From positions 496,001-560,000 of the forward strand of contig CAWCZO010000011.1 in the NCBI GenBank assembly GCA_963800065.1: a stretch of 64,000 nucleotides of DNA. The letters are read 5' to 3'. Below, piece after piece: positions 48,372 through 55,847 of the stretch (positions within the stretch are counted from its first letter, which is position 1; each line of letters opens with the position of its first letter). The notes below the pieces were generated by a model. The model had not been told where the DNA came from, did not search any database, and saw only the letters and a list, made by a program, of their open reading frames with translations. A program made the position numbers and the translations under genes. The DNA is from CAWJFJ01 sp963800065 (GTDB taxonomy: Bacteria; Actinomycetota; Acidimicrobiia; Acidimicrobiales; UBA8190).

Positions 48372-49925
48372 GTGGCCGACTTCGGATTCTGGGCGATGGC
48401 GCAAGAGGAGCCGGAGCACCTCGCCCTCGTCGGCCCCGACGGCACCGAGCTGAAGGCGGGCGAGCTCCTGGGCCGGGCCAACCAGGTCGTCCACGGCCTG
48501 CGGGCCCTCGGGCTCCGCCCGGGCGACACGATCGCCTTCGTCCTCCCCAACTGCGTCGAGGTCTTCGAGATCTATCTCGCCGCCCTCCAGGCGGGCTGGT
48601 ACATCGTTCCCATCAACCACCACCTGGTGGCGCCCGAGATCGCCTACATCATCACCGACTCCGAAGCCCAGGTCTTCATCGGACACGAGCGCTTCGCCGA
48701 GGCGTGCCAGCTGGCGGTGGAGGAAGCCGAGATCCCGGCCAGCCGGTGCCTGGCCGTCGGCGACATCGGCGGATTCGCCTCCTACACCGAGATGCGCGAG
48801 AACCAGAAGACCGACCTCCCCAAGAACCGCAGCCTGGGCGACACCATGAACTACACCTCGGGCACCACCGGCAACCCCAAGGGGGTCCGACGGGAGTTGT
48901 CGGGGGCCAATCCCGACGACGCCGCCATCGGACTCGGCGGGCTCCTCCTTCTCTTCGGCATCCAGTCGCGCGACGACAACGTCCACATCGTCGGCTCACC
49001 GCTCTACCACACCGCCGTCCTCCGCTTCTCGGGAGCGGCCATCCACATGGGCCACACCGTGGTCCTCATGGACAAGTGGACGGGTGAGGCCATGCTCGAG
49101 CTGATCGAGCGCTACCGGGTCACCCACTCCCACATGGTCCCCACCCAGTTCCACCGCCTCCTGGCCCTCCCCGAGGAGACGCGCAACCGCTACGACCTCT
49201 CCTCGCTCCGCCACATGATCCACGCGGCGGCCCCCTGCCCCATCGACACCAAGCACGCCATGATCGCCTGGTGGGGTCCCGTCATCGACGAGTACTACGC
49301 CGCCTCCGAGGGCGGCGGCACCATCGTCAACACCGAGGAGTGGCTCGCCAAGCCGGGGACGGTCGGCAAGGCCTGGCCCATCTCGGAGATCGCCATCTTC
49401 GACGACGACGGCAACCGTCTCGGTCCCAACCAGATCGGCACCGTCTACATGGCCATGGCCGGGGGCGCCAACTTCGAGTACCACAAGGACAAGGAGAAGA
49501 CCGAGAAGAACCGCATCGGGAAGTTCTTCACCGTCGGCGACGTCGGCTACCTCGACGACGACGGCTTCCTCTTCCTCTCCGACCGCAAGATCGACATGAT
49601 CATCTCGGGGGGCGCAAACATCTACCCGGCCGAGATCGAGAACGTCCTCCTCTCGCATCCCAAGGTGGTCGACGCCGCCGTCTTCGGGATCCCCGACGAC
49701 GACTGGGGCGAGCAGGTGAAGGCCGTCATCGAGCCCGTCGACGGCGTCGAAGGCACACCGGAGCTGGCCGCCGAGATCCTGGCCTGGTGCGAAGGCCGGC
49801 TGGCCAAGTTCAAGACCCCCAAGACGATCGACTTCACCCACGACCTGCCCCGGGACCCCAACGGGAAGCTCTACAAGCGCAAGCTCCGCGACCCGTACTG
49901 GGAAGGACGCGAGCGCGCCGTCTGA
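48372..49925 (+). CDS. Acyl-CoA ligase (FadD4-like)
   Basis: This protein of 517 aa has a GTG start behind a GAGGGGGAGACACAG leader. Features: P-loop NYTSGTTGNPKGVRRELS, HMIHAAAPCPIDTKHAMIAW, the adenylate motif EYYAASEGGGTIV, hinge GDVGYLDDDGFLFLSDRKID, and terminal Lys in DPNGKLYKRKLRD. This group (FadD4/bile-acid-CoA-ligase-like) activates bulky or branched acids. The divergent SDR and the KstR-like operator suggest a steroid side-chain or similar substrate; the chain length is unknown. Confidence 0.85.
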   Translation: MADFGFWAMAQEEPEHLALVGPDGTELKAGELLGRANQVVHGLRALGLRPGDTIAFVLPNCVEVFEIYLAALQAGWYIVPINHHLVAPEIAYIITDSEAQVFIGHERFAEACQLAVEEAEIPASRCLAVGDIGGFASYTEMRENQKTDLPKNRSLGDTMNYTSGTTGNPKGVRRELSGANPDDAAIGLGGLLLLFGIQSRDDNVHIVGSPLYHTAVLRFSGAAIHMGHTVVLMDKWTGEAMLELIERYRVTHSHMVPTQFHRLLALPEETRNRYDLSSLRHMIHAAAPCPIDTKHAMIAWWGPVIDEYYAASEGGGTIVNTEEWLAKPGTVGKAWPISEIAIFDDDGNRLGPNQIGTVYMAMAGGANFEYHKDKEKTEKNRIGKFFTVGDVGYLDDDGFLFLSDRKIDMIISGGANIYPAEIENVLLSHPKVVDAAVFGIPDDDWGEQVKAVIEPVDGVEGTPELAAEILAWCEGRLAKFKTPKTIDFTHDLPRDPNGKLYKRKLRDPYWEGRERAV

Positions 49926-49934
49926 GCGCCGACC

Positions 49935-51176
49935 ATGGCCACATCTGACCGGGACCAGGAGCTGACCGTCCGCACCATCGAGTCCTCGGAGATCGACGGA
50001 TGGATCGCCTGCATGGCCACCGGCTTCCTCTCCCATCCGGCCGACGGCGAGGGCGAGTACCGCCTGGCCGACATGGACCTGACCCGGACCTGGGGCGCCT
50101 TCGACGGGTCCCGAGTGGTCGGAACACTGCGCTCCTTCCCCACCCCCCTCACGGTGCCAGGGCCGGCCGAGGTGCCCTCCGCTGCCCTCACCAACGTCAC
50201 AGTGGCGCCCACCCACAGGCGTCGCGGACTGCTCACCCGGATGATCACCGCCGACCTCCGGGCGTCGGCCGAGCGGGGGGAGCCGGTCGGCATCCTCATC
50301 GCCTCGGAATACCCCATCTACGGCCAGTTCGGCTACGGCGCCGCCGTCGACGCCGCCACCTACGCGGTCGACACGCGGACGGCCCAATTCCTCCGGCCCG
50401 GAACCGGCAGCGTCGAGCTCGTCGACCTCGCCACCCTCCGATATGAGGGGCCACCGGTCTACGAGCGCGTCCGCGCCGGGCAACCGGGCGCCATCGGCCG
50501 AACAGAGCGGTGGTGGGACCAGACCCTCCACCAGGTCGAGGTGCCCGGGACCACGCCGGTGAAGGGCTACCAGGCCGTCTATCGCGCTCCCGACGGCGAG
50601 GTCCAGGGCTACGTCCGCTACACGGCCACCCAGGAATGGGACCACATGCGGCCCAAAGGCGCCCTCTCCATCATCGAGTTGGTCACCGCCACTCCGGACG
50701 CCTACCTCCGGCTGTGGCGCTACTGCTGCGAGGTCGACCTGACGACGCGGGTCGAGGCCGGGAACAGATCCATCCACGAACCCCTCGTCTGGTTGCTCCG
50801 CGACGGCCGGTCGCTGCGCCAGACGGGCCGGTTCGACTTCATCTGGGTCCGCCTCCTCGACGTCGCCGCCGCCCTCTCGGCCCGTCGCTATCCGACCGAG
50901 GGTCACCTCGTTCTCGAGGTCACCGATCCCCTGGGGATCGCCGGCGGCCGGTTCGCTCTCGACGGGGGTCCGGCCGGTGCCACCTGTACCCCGACCGCCG
51001 CCACGGCCGATCTGACCTTTCCCGTCGACGCCCTGGGATCGGTCTACCTGGGTGGGATCTCGGTGCTGGCCCTGGCCGGCGCCGGCCGCGTCGACGAGCA
51101 CTCGAGCGGGGCGCTGGCGCGAGCCGACGCCCTGTTCCACTCGGCCGTCACCCCCTGGTGCTCGACCTGGTTCTGA
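49935..51176 (+). CDS. Eis-family N-acetyltransferase
   Basis: This 413-aa protein has the two-GNAT plus SCP2-like architecture of Eis. The acetyl-CoA site is in VTVAPTHRRRGLLTRMITAD, and IYGQFGYGAAVDAATYAVDT follows as in Eis. The SCP-like C-terminal domain ends FHSAVTPWCSTWF, with the terminal carboxylate positioned as the catalytic base in the family. Eis proteins acetylate lysines or aminoglycosides, often at several sites. It starts 10 bp after the ligase stop, so is probably co-transcribed. Confidence 0.9.
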   Translation: MATSDRDQELTVRTIESSEIDGWIACMATGFLSHPADGEGEYRLADMDLTRTWGAFDGSRVVGTLRSFPTPLTVPGPAEVPSAALTNVTVAPTHRRRGLLTRMITADLRASAERGEPVGILIASEYPIYGQFGYGAAVDAATYAVDTRTAQFLRPGTGSVELVDLATLRYEGPPVYERVRAGQPGAIGRTERWWDQTLHQVEVPGTTPVKGYQAVYRAPDGEVQGYVRYTATQEWDHMRPKGALSIIELVTATPDAYLRLWRYCCEVDLTTRVEAGNRSIHEPLVWLLRDGRSLRQTGRFDFIWVRLLDVAAALSARRYPTEGHLVLEVTDPLGIAGGRFALDGGPAGATCTPTAATADLTFPVDALGSVYLGGISVLALAGAGRVDEHSSGALARADALFHSAVTPWCSTWF

Positions 51177-51315
51177 CCGGAGCCCGGCGGCGTCTCGCCG
51201 GTGCGCTTCAGGAGTCTCGTCCGCCCGCCGACAACGGAAGTGGACGCCCACCGCCTCCGACAAGGGAGCAGGGATCGTCGACGAGGGTACGTGGCGCCCG
51301 GGAAAGGAGGTTCCC

Positions 51316-51669
51316 ATGAGACACGTGAACCCCGGCCACCGCAGCAGGCCCGCTTCTGACCAGGACGGGTTCTCGTCCACCGCCGGCCTGGTGGCCATGG
51401 CGGCGAGCTTGCTCCTGGTGGCCATCCTCCTCGTCTTCAGCCTCAACGTCTTCGGGAACGGGGCGGGGAGCGGGAGTGGCAGCGCCGGCGCCGGTGGCGG
51501 CGGATCAGGGGCGCCGTCGATTCTCAGTCACTCGTCGGCCGAGACCCAGATCAAGTTGTGTGCCGAAGGACGCGGCTCGAGCTACGGCAACCCGCCCAGC
51601 GCCGCCCAGCAGGCCGTGTGCGTACGTGAGCTGCTGGCCGGGGTCTCGGGCGTCGGCTCCTCCCAGTGA
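51316..51669 (+). CDS. 117-aa membrane protein, pilin-like N-terminus
   Basis: ATG 51316 has a strong GGAAAGGAGG ribosome site. After a short basic leader, DQDGFSSTAGLVAMAASLLL forms one membrane helix extending to VFSLNVF, preceded by Gly-Phe as in prepilin peptidase sites although the Glu at +5 is missing. A Gly/Ser linker follows, then a domain with two Cys (KLCAEGRGSSYGNPPSAAQQ). It may be a pseudopilin or simply an anchored secreted protein. Neighbours give no clue. Confidence 0.65.
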   Translation: MRHVNPGHRSRPASDQDGFSSTAGLVAMAASLLLVAILLVFSLNVFGNGAGSGSGSAGAGGGGSGAPSILSHSSAETQIKLCAEGRGSSYGNPPSAAQQAVCVRELLAGVSGVGSSQ

Positions 51670-51671
51670 CC

Positions 51672-52811
51672 TCACGCCCCGAATCGGGAGACGCTGAAGG
51701 GACGCAGCTCCTCCGGGACCGGCTCCCCCTGTATGCCTCGCGCCACCAGGACGGCGCTGTAAGGACCGAGCAGGAGACCATCCGCCCCGTGTCCCGTGGC
51801 CAGGTGGACGTTGTCCCAGCCGGGCACCGGGCCGAGGACAGGGAGATCATCGGCCGAGACGGGCCGTAGGCCGACGCGGACATCCACCACGCCCGCCCCG
51901 GCCAGTCCGGGAGCGATGAGCAGACAGGCGCGCAGCAGCTGCTCGAGGCCGGCGATCGTCGGGCGGGTGTCGAAGCCGGCATCTTCGAACGTCCCGCCAC
52001 AGGCCACCCGGCCCCCGGGCCAGGCCACGAGGTAGTGGTTGAACACGGGCTCGACGATCGGCCAGCCTCCGCTGTCGACGGCGGTGCCGTCATCGGCCGG
52101 CGGGAGCTGGATGTGGACGATCTGTCCCTTGACCGGATGGACCGGGATCGGCACCTCCAGCTGACGCCCGAGCGTCGCCGACCATGCCCCGCCGGCCACG
52201 GCTACGGCCCCGCACGAGAGCTCGCCGGCGTCCGTCTCGATGGCCACGACACGACCGTGAGCAGCGCGGAGTCCGCTCACGGTCGCTTCCCACCGTCGCA
52301 AGCCCCGTCGTTCGGCCCCGTCGAGCATGGCCGCCGTCATCAGACGACCGTCCACCCGCGCCGCCACCGGGTTGTGCAGGGCCCGCCGGACCCGGCCGAG
52401 GGGCGGGAAGAGGGCGCCGGCGTGGTCCGGGGTCACCTCGCGGACGATGTCCGGGGAGCGACCGAGAGCCAGGTCGGCGCATGTGGCGAACCAGTCGTCC
52501 ACGTCCGCATCGAGAGCCACCAGGAGCAGTCCGCACTCGGCGAATCCCGTGTCGGCGGCCCCATCGGCTGTCAGACGATCGACCAGTGTCCGGTAGTGGC
52601 CGGCGGCGGCCCGGCCGAACGAGAACCACCCCTCGTCGGGTTTCCAGGTGGTCTCCGGCGACAGGATGCCGGCTCCCGCATCGCTGGCCCGGCCGGGATG
52701 GCGTCCGTCCACCAGGACGACATCGGCGCCCAGGGCCACCAGCTCATAGGCCAGCGCGGTCCCCACCAGACCACCACCGACCACGGCCACGTCACACGTA
52801 TGGTCGCTCAC
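51672..52811 (-). CDS. FAD-dependent oxidoreductase (DAO/glycine oxidase type)
   Basis: This 379-aa protein starts at GTG 52811, which gives the canonical beginning VSDHTCDVAVVGGGLVGTAL with the dinucleotide-binding GGGLVG. Other features: VDGRHPGRASDAGAGILSPE, GELSCGAVAVAGGAWSATLG and the C-terminal FAD motif GWDNVHLATGHGADGLLLGP. The family oxidises secondary or primary amines (D-amino acids, glycine, sarcosine). It lies 22 bp after the Gfo/Idh/MocA gene on the same strand. Confidence 0.85.
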   Translation of the reverse strand: MSDHTCDVAVVGGGLVGTALAYELVALGADVVLVDGRHPGRASDAGAGILSPETTWKPDEGWFSFGRAAAGHYRTLVDRLTADGAADTGFAECGLLLVALDADVDDWFATCADLALGRSPDIVREVTPDHAGALFPPLGRVRRALHNPVAARVDGRLMTAAMLDGAERRGLRRWEATVSGLRAAHGRVVAIETDAGELSCGAVAVAGGAWSATLGRQLEVPIPVHPVKGQIVHIQLPPADDGTAVDSGGWPIVEPVFNHYLVAWPGGRVACGGTFEDAGFDTRPTIAGLEQLLRACLLIAPGLAGAGVVDVRVGLRPVSADDLPVLGPVPGWDNVHLATGHGADGLLLGPYSAVLVARGIQGEPVPEELRPFSVSRFGA

Positions 52812-52833
52812 CGGTCGACGGGCGGCGGCGGGT

Positions 52834-53925
52834 TCACGAGAAATCGTCTCCGATCTCGACGGCCTCACCGGTGGCGGCCGAACGGTATGCTCCTTCGACC
52901 AGGCTGTGGGCACGCAGGGCGTCGTCGAAGCCGGGAACCACCGTCTCGCCCGCTCGAACCGCTCCCACCCAATGCCGGTCAGCGGGATAGGTGTAGAAGA
53001 CGAAGTCGCGTCGTCCGATCCCGAGGGCGGCGAATTGCTCTTCCCTCATCACGGCCAGGTCGAGACGTTGCGCCTCGATATCGGGCTCCTGAACGAGATA
53101 GCCGTCCTCGGCGGCACCGACGATGAAGTCCGTCGTCGCCTCCACCGCCCCACGCTCGAAGAAGACCTCGAACCGGCGCTCCTCGCGTCCGCGCACTCCG
53201 TTGAAGATGGTGAGAATGGTCCCCACCACCCCCGACTCGTGCTCGACCGTCACGGCGGCGACATCCTCCACGTCGTAACCGAAGACGGCCCGGCTGCGCG
53301 CGTACACCCGGACCGCCGGTCCGAACAGCCAGGACACGATGTCGGCGCTGTGGATCGAATGCTCGAGAAGGGCACCCCCGCCCGCCTGCGCCCGGTCCGA
53401 CCGCCAGGAGCTGTGGCCCGGCACGACATCGCCCGTCGGCCAATACTGATCGTCACGCAGCATGTAGCCCATGGGCTGACCGAGCTCGCCGCTCACGACG
53501 GTCCTCTTCAACCGGTTCATGATCGGGTGGAACCGGGAATGGAAACCGACCTGCGCCGTCACACCCGACGAGGAAACGGCGGCGCACACGGTGCGGACAT
53601 CGCCGAACGTCGGCGCCAGGGGCTTCTCGCAGAAGAGGGGCTTACCGACGTCCAGTGTGGCCCGCACCAGGTCGAGGTGGCTGGCCGTGGGCGACGTGAT
53701 CATGACAGCCTCGACCGCTGGGTCGGAGATCACGTCGAGAGGGTCGGCGCTCATCCGCCCGAAGGGGCAGTTCCTCTGGACGGCGTCCCGGGCCTCGGCG
53801 GACGGATCGGCGGCGGCCACGGTGGCGATCTCGCCGTCCTCGGCCAGCTTGCGCAATCCGTCGGCGTGGATCTGCCCGATCATTCCGCACCCCACGAGCC
53901 CGACCGCCAGCGGTTCGTCGGCCAT
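52834..53925 (-). CDS. Gfo/Idh/MocA-family oxidoreductase
   Basis: This 363-aa NAD(P)-dependent dehydrogenase has GLVGCGMIGQIHADGL at the N-terminus, EKPLAPTFGD (the conserved Glu-Lys-Pro) and AGGGALLEHSIHSADIVSWL in the C-terminal substrate domain, matching inositol, sugar or biliverdin reductase-like enzymes. The Lys of EKP is the expected catalytic residue. It is upstream of the FAD oxidoreductase and may share a substrate; the identity is not clear. Confidence 0.9.
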   Translation of the reverse strand: MADEPLAVGLVGCGMIGQIHADGLRKLAEDGEIATVAAADPSAEARDAVQRNCPFGRMSADPLDVISDPAVEAVMITSPTASHLDLVRATLDVGKPLFCEKPLAPTFGDVRTVCAAVSSSGVTAQVGFHSRFHPIMNRLKRTVVSGELGQPMGYMLRDDQYWPTGDVVPGHSSWRSDRAQAGGGALLEHSIHSADIVSWLFGPAVRVYARSRAVFGYDVEDVAAVTVEHESGVVGTILTIFNGVRGREERRFEVFFERGAVEATTDFIVGAAEDGYLVQEPDIEAQRLDLAVMREEQFAALGIGRRDFVFYTYPADRHWVGAVRAGETVVPGFDDALRAHSLVEGAYRSAATGEAVEIGDDFS

Positions 53926-54126
53926 CGTCCTCCGTCCTCTCTCGTCAACCGATGTGGAATGTCTAGTCGCCCGTCAGGCGGAGTTCGTCCGGTTGGGCTC
54001 CGACCCGCGGCCCACCTGGCGGTTAAGTTCACGGCCGCACGGCGAATAGTCGGCCCGGTCAGAGCGGCCCGGGCCCAGCCTCGGGGCCGGCGTGCGGGGA
54101 GCGTCCGGAACGTACAGGCTGTTCGG

Positions 54127-54525
54127 GTGACGGATGAGACGAGACCTGAATCACGTCGCCTCTTCGGAGGAGTGCCCTATGCCTACGCCGCTGTCGCCCC
54201 GCCGGGCGCCATCTTGTTCAGCGCCGGGGCATGCCCGCTCGACGAAGAGGGCGGTCTGATCGGACCGGGCGATCCCGAAGTACAAGCCACCGCCGCCCTG
54301 GAGAACCTGAAGGCCGTTCTCCGTCTCCATGAGGCAGGTCCTGAACATCTGGTCCGCACCACGATCTACGTCGTCGGCGACCGGGATGATCTCTTGCGCG
54401 TGTGGGAGGTGATCGCCAACGGCCTGGCTCCGAATCGTCCGCCGAGTACGCTCCTCGGCGTGTCCATGCTCGGGTACCAGGACCAGCTCGTCGAGATTGA
54501 CGGGATCGCCGCACTACCGTCCTGA
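54127..54525 (+). CDS. RidA-family protein (YjgF/YER057c/UK114)
   Basis: The 132-aa protein starts at GTG 54127: MTDETRPESRRLFGGVPYAY. It has AILFSAGACPLDEEGGLIGP, TAALENLKAVLRLHEAG and HLVRTTIYVVGDRDDLLRVW; the RidA Arg is in LVRTTIYV. RidA proteins hydrolyse reactive enamine/imine intermediates. The neighbouring FAD amine oxidase-like gene could supply such an imine, although the two genes are on opposite strands. Confidence 0.85.
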   Translation: MTDETRPESRRLFGGVPYAYAAVAPPGAILFSAGACPLDEEGGLIGPGDPEVQATAALENLKAVLRLHEAGPEHLVRTTIYVVGDRDDLLRVWEVIANGLAPNRPPSTLLGVSMLGYQDQLVEIDGIAALPS

Positions 54526-54580
54526 CAACGTGGGACTTCAGGCCGACGCCAACCGGGCCGGCGCGCCGGGTGCCAACCGT

Positions 54581-55654
54581 TCAAGCGACGGTGCGGATCA
54601 GGGCGCCGGTGACAGTGTCCATCTCGGTGAGGGAATTGCCTCCCTGGTTGACAACCCAGAGGTTGGCCCCGGCCACCACCAATGCCTGCGGATTGTTGAA
54701 CAGATAGGGTCCGTTCGTATTGCACATCATCCAATTCACCGACGCCGGTGCCGGGGTGATCTGAGTCACCATGGGGGACGAGCCCGGAGGACTGACGGCG
54801 AACACGTAGCCGTTGCCATAGGCGATGGGTCCGACCATCGGCAGGTTCGAACTCACGAGGACGTTCAATTCATCCCGTGTGATCGGCGAGAATTCGGTCA
54901 CCGACTCGTCGCCCTGGTTGGTTACCCACATGTTGGTACCGTCGAATGCGAGACCGATCGGCGTGCTGAACGCAAACGTCAGTCCCGACAGGGACGCCAC
55001 GAACATCAGGTCCTCGGCGTCGATCACCGTGACGGTGTCGGCGCCACTGTTGGCGACGAAGACATCCCCATCGGCGATGGCCAGGCCGGTCGGGTCGTCA
55101 AACCCGAACGTCGCACCCGACGCCGAGCCGATCAATGCGCCGCTTCCGGTGGCGACCTCGGTGATTGATCCTGCGCCGTTGAGCACGAAAAGGTCTTGAC
55201 CGGATGAGGCAAGGGCGATGGGGTCGGCGAAACCGTAGCTCGGCCCGCTGATGGTGCGAACGTGCTTGCGGTCGGCCGCTTTGAACTCGGTCACGGAGTT
55301 GTCGCCACTGTTGGCCACGAAAAGGTCATGGCCGACCGCAACGACAGCGGCGGGGGCACGGAAGCCGTAGCGCTTCCCGGAAACCGTGGCGACGTAGGAT
55401 CCATTGGAGGCTTTGACCTCGGTCACGGAGTTGTTGGCCCCATTGGTCACGAAGAGGTCGGCGCCGACCACCGCCGCTGAAGTCGGAGCATCGAAGTGGT
55501 AGGAGTGGGACAGGGGTTCGTGGATCTTGGCGGGCAGCCCGCGGGCGGCGGCCGGCCCCCCGGCCATCAGGGCGGCGGCGACAACCAACATGCAGAGAAG
55601 CGCCTCGGCAAGACCGTGATGCGAAGTCCGGATCGTCCTACCCTCGGCCTTCAT
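54581..55654 (-). CDS. Secreted NHL/YVTN-like propeller protein
   Basis: This 357-aa precursor starts at ATG 55654 after CAGGAG. A signal peptide (AEALLCMLVVAAALMAGGPA) is followed by about seven repeats of roughly 42 residues of the form DLFVTNGANNSVTEVKASNG / DLFVANSGDNSVTEFKAADR / DVFVANSGADTVTVIDAEDL, as in NHL or YVTN propellers. There are no repeat Cys, unlike the neighbouring fourteen-repeat protein. It is probably extracellular; no enzymatic function is seen. Confidence 0.85.
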   Translation of the reverse strand: MKAEGRTIRTSHHGLAEALLCMLVVAAALMAGGPAAARGLPAKIHEPLSHSYHFDAPTSAAVVGADLFVTNGANNSVTEVKASNGSYVATVSGKRYGFRAPAAVVAVGHDLFVANSGDNSVTEFKAADRKHVRTISGPSYGFADPIALASSGQDLFVLNGAGSITEVATGSGALIGSASGATFGFDDPTGLAIADGDVFVANSGADTVTVIDAEDLMFVASLSGLTFAFSTPIGLAFDGTNMWVTNQGDESVTEFSPITRDELNVLVSSNLPMVGPIAYGNGYVFAVSPPGSSPMVTQITPAPASVNWMMCNTNGPYLFNNPQALVVAGANLWVVNQGGNSLTEMDTVTGALIRTVA

Positions 55655-55847
55655 ACGCGACTCCTGGTTCTCGGGCACCCGAGTCCTCATCGGGGCGGCG
55701 ACAACGAAGACCCCGGTACGGTACCACCTGGCTCGGGACGTGTACCGGAGGAGATGGTGGGAGCAAATGATTCTCTTGGTCGTCTCCTGCATGTGCGTGT
55801 AACGACCGAAGTTGACCTCGTTCATCAGGCCCACAAAAGTGGCGGGG

